From Candidatus Harpocratesius repetitus (lineage in GTDB: Archaea; Asgardarchaeota; Lokiarchaeia; Sigyniarchaeales; Promethearchaeaceae), in the NCBI GenBank assembly GCA_021498095.1, contig JAIZWK010000001.1, forward strand, positions 4,288,768 to 4,352,767: DNA of 64,000 bases, written 5' to 3'. The notes beneath the pieces were generated by a model. That model had not been told where the DNA came from and ran no database searches. It saw only the letters and a program-made list of their open reading frames with translations. The translations under genes were made by a program, and so were the position numbers. Below, piece by piece: positions 38,254-47,465 of this stretch (the stretch's first letter is position 1; every line of letters begins with the position of its first letter).

Positions 38254-39006
38254 ATGAGCCAACAACAAGATGAGATGCCAACCTTAGAAGGAATGATGAC
38301 CGCTTTACCCGCAACTTTTTTAAGTCTATTAAATGTTGAAGTCCCCAGTTTTCTCACACCTCCAATTCAACCTTTAATTGATCTCTTTGCTCCACGTGGA
38401 ATCAAGCGTATAATTATTAACTTAATTGATCAATTTGGATTGTTTGAAATCACTATTCATAAACCACCATTTTTAATTTCTCAAGCGAATGCACTTGTGC
38501 TTCTTAGTACTTCGAATCCTTATCTTCATGGAGTTTTGTTCAATACATTTTTTGGTGGATTTGAATTTGAACCAAATGGATTCCATCTTCTTCGTTATCT
38601 TCAGGAACAAGGAAAATCAACAGTATTTGTTGGTCGAGAACGCGATATTCAACGATATAATGGAGGTACCCCTTCAATTGCAAAATCTACAGATATGGCA
38701 ACTTGGATTGAAGCTGCAAAAGTTGTAAACAGACATGATTTATCAATTTTACATTATTTAGATTTTGAAGATATATCTGCAAAGGGACAGAAAACATCAG
38801 CGAAAAATTTAGAAGAACTTTCTCAAAAATTAATAAGAAGAACAGATAAATGGTTGAAAAGCACATTTCTTCAACTTCGATCAAAAAGTTTAATGGTCGT
38901 TTTAAGTAATCATGGAAGATATAAAATTGATCTAAATTATCAAGGTAAAGCAGGAGAATGGAGGAGTGCTTCAGTTCCCTTGGCAATCTGCATATATAAA
39001 GAATAA
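38254..39006 (+). CDS. Divergent alkaline-phosphatase-superfamily-like protein
   Basis: 250 residues. The N-terminal MPTLEGMMTALPATFLSLLN and the strand IIINLIDQFGLF recall the start of the nucleotide-pyrophosphatase/PglZ type, where the strand carries the first metal-binding Asp. Near the end LMVVLSNHGRYKID sits where these enzymes have a DHG metal motif, here SNHG. The substitutions and the small size suggest a degenerate or non-catalytic member. It diverges from the GH20 gene. The assignment is tentative. Confidence 0.45.
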   Translation: MSQQQDEMPTLEGMMTALPATFLSLLNVEVPSFLTPPIQPLIDLFAPRGIKRIIINLIDQFGLFEITIHKPPFLISQANALVLLSTSNPYLHGVLFNTFFGGFEFEPNGFHLLRYLQEQGKSTVFVGRERDIQRYNGGTPSIAKSTDMATWIEAAKVVNRHDLSILHYLDFEDISAKGQKTSAKNLEELSQKLIRRTDKWLKSTFLQLRSKSLMVVLSNHGRYKIDLNYQGKAGEWRSASVPLAICIYKE

Positions 39007-39209
39007 TCCTAAAAATTTTCAATAAATTTTTTATTCATATCAATTTTTCGCTAATTAGCTATTTGTCTCAATTTTATTTGTTAAAAATTTATTTCTGCTC
39101 GATATTTTTAATATATTTAGGTTTTTAGATACCTTGATATATATTATTAAAGTTAGAAAAAAATTGAGCAAAAGATAGATAAAAAAAGCAAAAAATTTGA
39201 AGTTCAGCG

Positions 39210-40172
39210 TTAGAATGGTTTAGCAAATTTTATTGCGTCATGAGGGCAGTGTTCCATACATTCAAGACAGAGAATGCATTCACCATTACCTGTAAAACCA
39301 TCGAAACCTTCATCAAGAATTCGAACCTGCATTGGACAGACTTGTTCGCAAATTCCACATTCCTTTCGACCTGGACAGCGAGTTGGTAAACGTTTCAATT
39401 TCAAGAAACTATATTTTGAAACTTGTTTAATTGCTGCACCATAAGGACAAAGATATTTACAATAAAAACGTGGATAATAAATCGAAAAGCCTAAAATTAT
39501 TAAATAAACAAAGAAAATAATAGTACGGACTCTATTTTCAGGAGTAAAAAGTTGATCCACGGCAGCATTATCAACAATACTTTGAATGATATCAGGAAAA
39601 GTAACAAAGAAAAATTCAGAAAATGAGAAAGGACCAACGGGATTAATTGCAAAAAGTCCTAATGCTTTAGAATAATCAGAATAATTTTTTGGATTATTTG
39701 TATAATAATAACCTAATGGAATTAGTAATACAAATAAGACAACTAGAACAAAACCTTTTACCTTTTTCAAAGCGCGATCAGTATTAAGAGAAAATCGGTT
39801 GTTTTCATTAGCAATTCCAGCTAAAAGATCTTGAATAAATCCAGTAGGACACATCCAACCACAGAATATTCTCCCTGTAAAAAGACCAAATGCTCCAATT
39901 AAACCTAAAAACAAATAGGGCACTTTTCCATCAATGATGGTGTGAAAGACGTATTCAAGAAGACCAGCTCCAGCAGTCCAAGCGCTATCAGCTGAATGTA
40001 AAAAGGGTAGAACCCGAAGAAAATCTTGAATTGCAGAAAAATCAGTTTTGAAAATAAATTCCAAAATAGCATAATTGACTAAGAAAAAGGATAAAAATTG
40101 GATAACCGTCCGACTGATTTTGATAACTGGTAATCCTTTCGATTTTTCAGTAGATAATGAGGTGCTCATCAA
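39210..40172 (-). CDS. NapH/polyferredoxin-type 4Fe-4S membrane protein
   Basis: 320 residues with about five membrane segments. Two membrane-adjacent motifs GRIFCGWMCPTG and FYCKYLCPYG are the CxxxCP pattern of NapH/CcoG/RdxA proteins. The C-terminal soluble part holds two ferredoxin-type clusters: CPGRKECGICEQVCP and CILCLECMEHCPHDA. It probably carries electrons between quinol or membrane partners and soluble ferredoxin, but no redox partner gene is adjacent. Confidence 0.85.
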   Translation of the reverse strand: MMSTSLSTEKSKGLPVIKISRTVIQFLSFFLVNYAILEFIFKTDFSAIQDFLRVLPFLHSADSAWTAGAGLLEYVFHTIIDGKVPYLFLGLIGAFGLFTGRIFCGWMCPTGFIQDLLAGIANENNRFSLNTDRALKKVKGFVLVVLFVLLIPLGYYYTNNPKNYSDYSKALGLFAINPVGPFSFSEFFFVTFPDIIQSIVDNAAVDQLFTPENRVRTIIFFVYLIILGFSIYYPRFYCKYLCPYGAAIKQVSKYSFLKLKRLPTRCPGRKECGICEQVCPMQVRILDEGFDGFTGNGECILCLECMEHCPHDAIKFAKPF

Positions 40173-40275
40173 ATATTCAGTTGTGAAAAAGAATGAATTA
40201 AAAAAAGGTTTTTTGTACGAAAAGTGATGATTTCAAAAAAAGGGAATTAATCTTGATCTATTGATCTCTTAATCA

Positions 40276-42183
40276 TCATTTCAAAAGTATTGTCTCCATA
40301 TTAACTGGAGATCGTGTTTCACTTTTTAACCGCTTATGAATTACAGAGGCTAAACCCATACATTTCGATGATTCTCCGTGAAGTGTAATTACACGTTCAG
40401 GTCGAGGTTTTACTTTTCGAATAAATGAAATTATTTGAGAACGATTACTGTGTCCAGAAAAACCTTCAATAGTGTGCACATTGAGTTTAATCTTGACAGG
40501 CGTGGTTTTACCGCTAGAAGATACCGCTTGAAATTCGCGATAACCCTTTTGAATTCTCCGTCCAAGAGTTCCTTCAACTTGATAACTTGCAAATATAATT
40601 GCACTATTAGGATCTTCTGCAATTCCTTTCAAATACTGAACCGAAGGTCCACCTTGTAACATACCGCTTGTAGCCATAATGATGCAAGGACCACCAGCAA
40701 TAATGTCATCGCGTGCTTGATATCCGTCAACTTGAGTAAATATTTCTGAAGTAAATGGATTTTTACCTTGGTGGAATATTTTTTCGCGCAATTCTGAATT
40801 GAGATAATCAGGATGGGTTGTATGGATTGCAGTAGCTTCGGAAATCATTCCGTCTACGTATATAGGAACTTGATCAACCATTTTTCGAGACATGAAATCT
40901 TCCAATACTACCATAATTTCTTGTGCACGCCCAACAGCCAACACAGGGATGAGAACTTTTCCTCCGCTTCTAATGGTATTATTTAGAATTTGAATAAGCA
41001 TTTTCTCAGATTCATGCCGACTTGGCATTATATCTTGAACACCACCATATGTTGACTCGGTAATTAGAGTTTCAAGTCGTGGAAATTTACATGAAGCGGC
41101 TTCTAATAAACGGGTGCGTTGGAATTTATAGTCTCCTGTAAAAACCAAATTATGTTCCCCATTGCCAAAATGTAAATGAATCATTGACGAACCAAGAATA
41201 TGACCCGCATTATGAAGCGTGAGTTTAATATCTGGAGTAATATCAGTGACTTTTCCCCATTCCAAGGTATATGTGTGAAGAATTGCTTTTTTAATATCAT
41301 TTTTTGAATAAGGTGCAGGACGTCCTTCACGAGCGCAAATATTAACATAATCTAATTGAAGCATGGTTGATAAATGCATAGTAGGTTCAGTAGTATATAC
41401 GGGACCATCATATCCATATTTGAATAGAAAGGGGATTAAACCACTATGATCTAAATGGGCATGACTAAGTATAACTGCATCAAGATCTTCAATTTTGAAA
41501 GTTCCAACATCTAGATATGGAAACAAATCATCTGAATTTCCAACATTTAACCCGCAATCAAGCAGAACATTGCTCTCATTAGTTTCAATCAGAATGGATG
41601 AACGCCCAACTTCACGAAAACTACCCAAACAAGTCATTTTTATATGAAAATCATTTTTTACTAAAGGTCGATGTATACGCCAACCAATTTTGCGGAATAT
41701 TTCTTTTTGTTCTTGGCGTTCCTTTTGTAACATCGAACGAACCAATGCAACAGTTCGTGATTCAATAGGAGGTGTTCGAATAACTTGAGGTAACCACATT
41801 GTTTCTTTTTTTATAGTTTTTAGATTTGTTCCTGATTTTCCAATTGCCACTCCGGGTTTTTTTGCTTCAATAATTACTTCCCCTAAGTTTTCATTAAACA
41901 TAATTTTGGTTACTTCAGCTTCTTCGGGAATTGTTTTTTGGATAAAAGCTACTGTTTCATCATTAATCATTCGGATCTCAGGGTCACTTCGAACTACGAT
42001 TCGTTTTCGTAGTTTTTTGACAAGATTTCGAATTTCCTCACGATCATCACCAATAAAATCCACACTTCGACTGTAAATACTGATTTCAGGTCCTTCAAAT
42101 TGAACTTCAGTTATTTTAGCTGATTTAGGAAGAGAATCAAAAATATCTTGCTTCATTTTTTCCAATGCTTCTTCAGTACTCAT
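40276..42183 (-). CDS. aCPSF1-type ribonuclease (KH, metallo-beta-lactamase, beta-CASP)
   Basis: 635 residues, normal for the archaeal cleavage and polyadenylation specificity factor homologue. Two KH-like regions fill residues 1-170 (GKSGTNLKTIK is the KH loop). The metallo-beta-lactamase core has LSHAHLDHSG near 240, and the beta-CASP domain has VFTGDYKF, TESTYGG, PVLAVGRAQE, ATSGML and the final FSGHSNRSQ. aCPSF1 cuts RNA 3' ends and acts in archaeal transcription termination after U tracts. It is a monocistronic gene upstream of aroE, facing away. Confidence 0.95.
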   Translation of the reverse strand: MSTEEALEKMKQDIFDSLPKSAKITEVQFEGPEISIYSRSVDFIGDDREEIRNLVKKLRKRIVVRSDPEIRMINDETVAFIQKTIPEEAEVTKIMFNENLGEVIIEAKKPGVAIGKSGTNLKTIKKETMWLPQVIRTPPIESRTVALVRSMLQKERQEQKEIFRKIGWRIHRPLVKNDFHIKMTCLGSFREVGRSSILIETNESNVLLDCGLNVGNSDDLFPYLDVGTFKIEDLDAVILSHAHLDHSGLIPFLFKYGYDGPVYTTEPTMHLSTMLQLDYVNICAREGRPAPYSKNDIKKAILHTYTLEWGKVTDITPDIKLTLHNAGHILGSSMIHLHFGNGEHNLVFTGDYKFQRTRLLEAASCKFPRLETLITESTYGGVQDIMPSRHESEKMLIQILNNTIRSGGKVLIPVLAVGRAQEIMVVLEDFMSRKMVDQVPIYVDGMISEATAIHTTHPDYLNSELREKIFHQGKNPFTSEIFTQVDGYQARDDIIAGGPCIIMATSGMLQGGPSVQYLKGIAEDPNSAIIFASYQVEGTLGRRIQKGYREFQAVSSSGKTTPVKIKLNVHTIEGFSGHSNRSQIISFIRKVKPRPERVITLHGESSKCMGLASVIHKRLKSETRSPVNMETILLK

Positions 42184-42397
42184 AAAATTTCACTTGTTGT
42201 ATTAAATAGCTGCTTTATCTTGTTTTTATTATATCTATTAGTATTATTAGGAGCATAAATAACAATTAGAATAATTATAACATTTCTGCAAACAACCAAA
42301 TTTGCAGTATGCATTCACAAACTTCTCTAAAAAGAAGACAAGTTGTACAAGGAGTGCAAACATAAAAACTTTTTTGTGTTTAACAAGAGAATAAGAT

Positions 42398-43270
42398 ATG
42401 GAAATTAGTGGGACCACTCAAGTTGTTGGGATCATTGGCAATCCCATCGAGCATGTATTATCCCCAATTATGCATAATGCCGTTTTTGATGCCCAAAATT
42501 TAGATTGGGTATACATTCCTTTACAAGTTTCTCAAATTAATTTAAAACAAGTGGTTTTTGGATTGAAATATTCTTCCTTTCGAGGATTCAATATTACAAT
42601 TCCTCATAAAGTGAATATTTTACCTCTATTGGATGAAATTGAACCACATGCCAGGCAAATTGGTGCAGTAAACACGGTAAAAATTGTTGATCATAAACTT
42701 ATTGGAAAAAATACTGATGGAGAAGGTGCGCTACAAAGTTTGATTGATCACGATTTTCCATTGAAACACAAGAAAATTACAATCTTAGGTGCAGGTGGGG
42801 CAGCGCGGGCAATATTTTATTATGTATTTGAATATTCCAAGAATATTTGCATTATAAACCGATCACAGAGCCGATTATCAAATTTTTTAAAGGAAATTAG
42901 GATAAATACGACAATCAAGGATCAAACTGGGAATATATCAGGATTACTTTTCGATGAACATGAAATAGTGAAAAAAAGAATTGAAGATTCAGATTTGATA
43001 ATAAATACAACACCTGTTGGAATGTATCCTAAGAAAGACCAAAGTCTGATTTTAAAACAATGGTTAAAACCTCATAATGCAGTTTTTGATGTAATATATA
43101 CACCGATAAAAAGTAAACTTTTGAAGGATGCAGAAGAAATCGGTTGTAGAATATTAAATGGAATAGAAATGTTGATCAACCAAGGTGCTTTAGCATTTGA
43201 ATGGTGGACAAATCAAAAAGCAGATAAGGAATTGATGAAAAAAATGATTATTCAATTTTTAAAGCAATGA
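42398..43270 (+). CDS. aroE: Shikimate dehydrogenase
   Basis: 290 residues. The substrate-binding start GIIGNPIEHVLSPIMHNAVF, the catalytic Lys and Asn in FNITIPHKVN and GAVNTV, the KNTDGEGA segment with the conserved Asp, the NADP loop GAGGAARAIFY and the NTTPVGMYP segment are all present. It reduces 3-dehydroshikimate to shikimate with NADPH. No other aromatic-pathway gene is adjacent. Confidence 0.95.
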   Translation: MEISGTTQVVGIIGNPIEHVLSPIMHNAVFDAQNLDWVYIPLQVSQINLKQVVFGLKYSSFRGFNITIPHKVNILPLLDEIEPHARQIGAVNTVKIVDHKLIGKNTDGEGALQSLIDHDFPLKHKKITILGAGGAARAIFYYVFEYSKNICIINRSQSRLSNFLKEIRINTTIKDQTGNISGLLFDEHEIVKKRIEDSDLIINTTPVGMYPKKDQSLILKQWLKPHNAVFDVIYTPIKSKLLKDAEEIGCRILNGIEMLINQGALAFEWWTNQKADKELMKKMIIQFLKQ

Positions 43271-43312
43271 ATATTTATTCATGGAAAAAAAGTAAATATT
43301 TAAAGTAGCGAT

Positions 43313-43939
43313 TTACATTCCAAAGAAATCACTCGGTTTAAGAAGATGTGGTTCTTTTTTATCCTTCTTTTTCTGCTTCTTTTTCAAATGTTCTGGCACA
43401 TAACCATAGACACTTATAATTTGATCCCGTTCTTCTTTGGTCAGTCCATCATCGTTTTCATCTTCATCTTCTTCTTCATCATCAGCTACTGAATAAGAAG
43501 AGGAAATACCAGAAGAGATCTGTGTTTTCTTTCCTCCTTTTGATTTCTTTCGTTTTCCACCTGAAAGTGAGATTTCTCCTCCAGATAACATTTGAAGTTC
43601 ACGCATAATATTTTCTAAATTAATGGCTTGGATACTTTTTCCCATAGTATTTTGAATATCTTGTAAAGCTTTAGAAGTCTCAATGATACTATCGGGTTTG
43701 ATTCCTGTTAATAATGAATCTAAAGATTCTTCCACCGTTCTTCTTAATGAATTCAAACTATTATTTATTTTTCCCCAATCTTCATTCATATTTTTCTCGA
43801 TTTTCCTAATATAGTCGATTACTTCATTTGTAAATTCCGTATGATTTTCCCAATGGTCTTGATCTTGTGAACGGATTGAAGAGACCAACATAATTAATTG
43901 ACGAATTTCTTTTTTCAATTCTTCGGTCATAAGAATCAC
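43313..43939 (-). CDS. Hypothetical coiled-coil protein
   Basis: 208 residues, unrecognised. Residues 1-110 are predicted helices with heptad-like spacing, and a Lys/Ser-rich linker with an acidic run (DDEEEDEDENDDG) covers about 130-165. A conserved-looking segment LTKEERDQIISVYGYVPEHL precedes a Lys-rich end. There is no membrane segment. An ATG at 43930 is another start. It converges with aroE. Confidence 0.6.
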   Translation of the reverse strand: MILMTEELKKEIRQLIMLVSSIRSQDQDHWENHTEFTNEVIDYIRKIEKNMNEDWGKINNSLNSLRRTVEESLDSLLTGIKPDSIIETSKALQDIQNTMGKSIQAINLENIMRELQMLSGGEISLSGGKRKKSKGGKKTQISSGISSSYSVADDEEEDEDENDDGLTKEERDQIISVYGYVPEHLKKKQKKKDKKEPHLLKPSDFFGM

Positions 43940-44275
43940 TTTTTTCTGCTTTGATACTGTGATTTTTTTTTCTACATTATATTATTGACGGATATACCAT
44001 AAAAAAATGTGCTTAAGAACGTGATATTCAGATCGATTTATAATTTGTGGGAAAAATGTCGCAATTTTTAATACAATAGTTCTATGAAAATATAAGAGTG
44101 TCAATAACATTGAGCAATTTTTTGGTAAATTGACATCTTTGAATGAAGAAATTCTCCCAGAGAAGAATTTCTACCCAAAATATTCTCGACTGAAAGAAAA
44201 AAGCATAAGCTTTTTAAGGTTCTTTAACCCATTTTTACTCACCTTTATTTCTGCTCGACTTAATGAGGGACATAA
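43940..44275. other. Divergent intergenic region
   Basis: About 335 bp between the coiled-coil gene and the AbrB-ACT gene. Apart from the promoter near 44193-44217 I see no gene, hairpin or copy of the 289-bp element. Confidence 0.4.
44193..44217 (+). promoter_or_regulatory. Archaeal promoter upstream of the AbrB-ACT gene
   Basis: A purine run (AAAGAAAAAAG) followed by CATAAGCTTTTTAA fits a BRE/TATA pair about 60 bp before the start codon. The same string, AAAAGCATAAG followed by T-rich DNA, precedes the TPR gene at 50098-50120. Confidence 0.4.
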
Positions 44276-44689
44276 ATGAAAGAAACTGAAATATTAAAAA
44301 TTGATTCCCGCGGCCGAATTGTCATTCCACGTTCCATGCGCAAAGGATTAGGTTTAAAAGAAAACTCACACATTATGCTAATTTCAAATCCAGAAGAGAA
44401 TGAATTACGTATAATTCCTTTACCGTTTAGTGAAGAAAATCAAACATTTATAAAAATACGAATTATTATTCAAGATGAACCTGGAGCTTTAGGACAAGTT
44501 GCGAAAGTTTTCGGTGATTTGAACCTTTCTTTATTGTATGGTCAAGAAGTAGTGATAAAAAAAGGCCAGGAAGCGGAGTGGAATGTAATTTCTCCGTTTC
44601 CGAATATTTCTTTGGAAGATTTTAAAAAAATGATCATTGAAAAAGGTGGGGCTAAAAAAGTCACCATTGAATTACCAATGAAATCATAG
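44276..44689 (+). CDS. AbrB-type DNA-binding domain fused to an ACT domain
   Basis: 137 residues. Residues 1-48 form an AbrB/MazE swapped-hairpin domain: ILKIDSRGRIVIPRSMRKGLGLKENS. Residues 58-135 have the ACT pattern: FIKIRIIIQDEPGALGQVAKVFGDLNLSLLYGQE, a beta-alpha-beta with the Gly of the ligand site. ACT domains bind amino acids, so this looks like a small amino-acid-responsive regulator. It ends 12 bp before the GH2-like gene and is probably cotranscribed with it. Confidence 0.82.
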   Translation: MKETEILKIDSRGRIVIPRSMRKGLGLKENSHIMLISNPEENELRIIPLPFSEENQTFIKIRIIIQDEPGALGQVAKVFGDLNLSLLYGQEVVIKKGQEAEWNVISPFPNISLEDFKKMIIEKGGAKKVTIELPMKS

Positions 44690-44701
44690 AGAGGAAAATC
44701 T

Positions 44702-46021
44702 GTGCCGGTAGAACGTTATCTTCATGGGATTTGGAGATTTTGCCCTGATCCAGATGATTTAGGAATCACGCAAGAATGGATGATGCAAGAAAACCAGCCA
44801 TATTTGGAAGAAAAAACACGAATAATTGTTCCAAGTTGCTGGAATCGATCAACTTGGAAAAAGTATGCTAATTATTCAGGTGTTGCTTGGTATTGGCGAA
44901 TCTTTCGTGTTCCTCCTCAATGTCATGATCATCCAACATATATAGTTTTTGATGGAGTAGCGCATTCAGCTAAAATATTCATTGATGGAAAAGAAATCGG
45001 TTCATTTTCAAGTGGGTTTCTTCCCTTTGAAATTGATATTTCTGAGTTTGTTGATGATCAAGACCATTTTTTAGCTGTTCGAGTTGACAACTCCAATTCT
45101 ACCACGCGATTTCCGTTAATTCCGGATGTTCAATCATATGGTGGGATTTTCAAAGATGTTAAAATAATTTCTCATGAATATATCATTATTGAAGAAAGAA
45201 GTATTGAAACAATTTTGAATTTTAATGATTCAAATAAAAGAATTCGCAATGCTGAATTAACTTTAAGCCTTTATCTTAGAAATCGTTCTGATTTCGATAT
45301 ACAAGGTAAAATTTCAATTACTATAAGCCGAGACTATGTTCCAGTGGTTGAAATTGAGAAAGATATCGAAATTCTTAAACAAAATAGTAGATTGTCTAAA
45401 ACTTTAATCCATATTGATGGAAATAATTTAGATTTGTGGACACCAGATTCACCAAATTTGTACAATTTTAAAATATCTTGTTTTAATGATGAATTAGGAG
45501 AAATTTTTAATATTGAAGATATTATTGGTATCCGAGAAATTGAAGTTTCAGAAAATAACATTATGATAAATGGTAAAGAAATGAATCTAAAAGGAACAAT
45601 CTTTCCGATTGATCTTCCTGAATATGGGTATGCACTTCCCGCTCAAAAAATTCATGATATGCTTTTGGAGATTAAAGAAAAGGGTTATAACATTATTCGT
45701 CCAAATCAAGGTGTTTTTGATAGAACAATAATTGAATTGGCTTCGCGCATAGGAATTCTTGTAATTAATGATATTCCCATAATTTCTCTTTCATTGTTGG
45801 AAAAGCAGCAATATTTTAATTTATTTGCTAATTCAATTACGTTTTTACCCGCTTTGGCATTTTACAGCGTTAATCCAAATATTAATATATCTGAAAGTAA
45901 AGTACGTAAAAGTTTTGAAGATATTCAGAAATTATTCACAAATAGATTAGATCCGAGTAGATATATGTTAGCCCGAGGAATGTTCGGAATAGAAAAGTGG
46001 GATAATTATTTTAATTCTTAA
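44702..46021 (+). CDS. GH2-like protein with shortened barrel and apparently missing acid/base Glu
   Basis: 439 residues from a GTG start with RBS GAGGAAA 6 bases upstream. Residues 1-160 are a GH2 sugar-binding (jelly-roll) domain (VPSCWNRSTWKKY, YSGVAWYWR, FDGVAHSAKIFIDG). An Ig-like domain follows to about 285, and then a partial TIM barrel with NIMINGKEMNLKG and IRPNQGVFD. Where GH2 enzymes have the acid/base Asn-Glu, this protein has FYSVNPNINIS, so the Glu is absent, and the barrel stops after about 140 residues. It is likely a non-catalytic sugar-binding relative, or a truncated enzyme. There is no signal peptide. Confidence 0.75.
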   Translation: MPVERYLHGIWRFCPDPDDLGITQEWMMQENQPYLEEKTRIIVPSCWNRSTWKKYANYSGVAWYWRIFRVPPQCHDHPTYIVFDGVAHSAKIFIDGKEIGSFSSGFLPFEIDISEFVDDQDHFLAVRVDNSNSTTRFPLIPDVQSYGGIFKDVKIISHEYIIIEERSIETILNFNDSNKRIRNAELTLSLYLRNRSDFDIQGKISITISRDYVPVVEIEKDIEILKQNSRLSKTLIHIDGNNLDLWTPDSPNLYNFKISCFNDELGEIFNIEDIIGIREIEVSENNIMINGKEMNLKGTIFPIDLPEYGYALPAQKIHDMLLEIKEKGYNIIRPNQGVFDRTIIELASRIGILVINDIPIISLSLLEKQQYFNLFANSITFLPALAFYSVNPNINISESKVRKSFEDIQKLFTNRLDPSRYMLARGMFGIEKWDNYFNS

Positions 46022-46071
46022 TTAAATTCAAAATAAAAGATCATAATTTGTTAATAGAGGTAATAAATTCG

Positions 46072-47112
46072 ATGGAATATGATTTTGAAAACCCAAGACT
46101 ATTAATTGTTGGAGCAGGAGCTATTGGCGGTGTTTGTGCAGGATTCTTAACTCAAAGTGGTTATCATGTTGATTTAATTACAAAACATGAAGAGCTGGCT
46201 TTTAAAATCCAGACTGAAGGAATCCAAGTTTTAAGCCCACACGGTCAATTTCAAATTAAAATTCCCGCATTTCCAAACATGGAAAAAATAGAAGGAAAAT
46301 ATGACTTAATCTTTATGACTGTAAAAGCAACTGATTTAAAAGAAGCAGTACGTGCAGTAGAACCATTCATGCACAGTAATTCGGCAATTGTAACTTTAGA
46401 AAACGGAATATGTGAAGATATGGTTGCTGAAATGGTCGGACAAGCCCGTGTTATTGGATGTATTGTAGGATGGGGTGCAACCATGCATTCCCCAGGTATT
46501 GTCGAGATGACATCTCTTGGAGAATTTGTTATTGGTAATCTGGACAATTCAATAGACAAGCGCGTGGAGAAAGTTCAAGAAATCCTCTCTGCAGTCAATC
46601 CTTGTTATATTTCTCAGAATATTTATGGAACATTATATTCTAAATTGATAATTAATTCATGCATTACTTCGTTGGGTGCAGTATGTGGATTGTATTTGGG
46701 TGATATGCTGGCGTCTAAACAAGTTCGTCGTATTTTTATTGAAATTATACGAGAAAGTATTACAGTGGCAAATGCAATGAATTTACAAGTAGAAGTTTAT
46801 GGGGGAAAACTCAATTATTATGAATTTCTCAAAGGAAATGGGATCTTTGCCGAATTACGCCGTCACCTTTTAATTCGAATCATTGGTTTGAAATATAAAA
46901 AATTAAAATCATCAAGTTTACAAAGCCTTGAGCGGGGAAAGAAAACTGAAATCGATTATTTGAATGGATATATTGTTAAACAAGGCGAAAAACACAATAT
47001 TGCCACACCTGTTAACAGTTTAATGGTTAAGATAATTAAAGAGATAGAAGCAGGAAAAAGGGAAATAAGTAAAAAAAATTTTGAGGATTTCTTAGATTTG
47101 ATTAAGAATTAA
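46072..47112 (+). CDS. panE: Ketopantoate reductase (ApbA/PanE family)
   Basis: 346 residues from the ATG at 46072, which has RBS AGAGGT; a TTG at 46048 is also in frame. The N-terminal NADPH loop is LLIVGAGAIGGVCAGFL. MTVKATDLKEA and VTLENGICED follow, with the Asn-Gly of the family, and the catalytic Lys/Asn region YSKLIINSCITSLGAVCG lies near 205. It reduces 2-ketopantoate to pantoate for coenzyme A synthesis. It lies 50 bp after the GH2-like gene on the same strand and may be in the same transcript. Confidence 0.88.
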   Translation: MEYDFENPRLLIVGAGAIGGVCAGFLTQSGYHVDLITKHEELAFKIQTEGIQVLSPHGQFQIKIPAFPNMEKIEGKYDLIFMTVKATDLKEAVRAVEPFMHSNSAIVTLENGICEDMVAEMVGQARVIGCIVGWGATMHSPGIVEMTSLGEFVIGNLDNSIDKRVEKVQEILSAVNPCYISQNIYGTLYSKLIINSCITSLGAVCGLYLGDMLASKQVRRIFIEIIRESITVANAMNLQVEVYGGKLNYYEFLKGNGIFAELRRHLLIRIIGLKYKKLKSSSLQSLERGKKTEIDYLNGYIVKQGEKHNIATPVNSLMVKIIKEIEAGKREISKKNFEDFLDLIKN

Positions 47113-47167
47113 TAAAGAATTGATTGAAAAATGGTTAATTATAAGTAAAAAATTAAATAATTTTTAT

Positions 47168-47464
47168 ATATGAGCCTTTATCAACATTTGATAGATTAAT
47201 AAAAAAATAAAAATCCTGCATAATTTACGCATTTACCAATATTCCATCCAAATTTGAAATTTGTCGATCAAAAATTTAGAACTTTTTTTATCAAATTCTA
47301 CGAAAATTTGATTAAAAATAGTCAAAAATCGACTCATAATTACATTTTCTAAAGTTCATCTTTGCCGACTGAAATAAATCTTGGATAAGTTTGATTATTG
47401 TCGGAAAATGAATGATTAAAATGGGAATTCTGTCAAAAATAAAGAAGTTGCTAGAACCTCATAT
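47168..47464 (-). mobile_element. 289-bp MITE-like element, family B copy 2, with ATAT target duplication
   Basis: The element spans 47172-47460 and is inverse to the copy at 27202-27490, with scattered substitutions and the same length. Its ends are GAGCCTTTATCAA and TTGCTAGAACCTC. It is flanked by ATAT at 47168-47171 and 47461-47464. The palindrome-like CAAATTTGAAATTTG at 47249-47263 has the same offset from the end as the palindrome of family A. Confidence 0.85.
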
Positions 47465-47465
47465 T

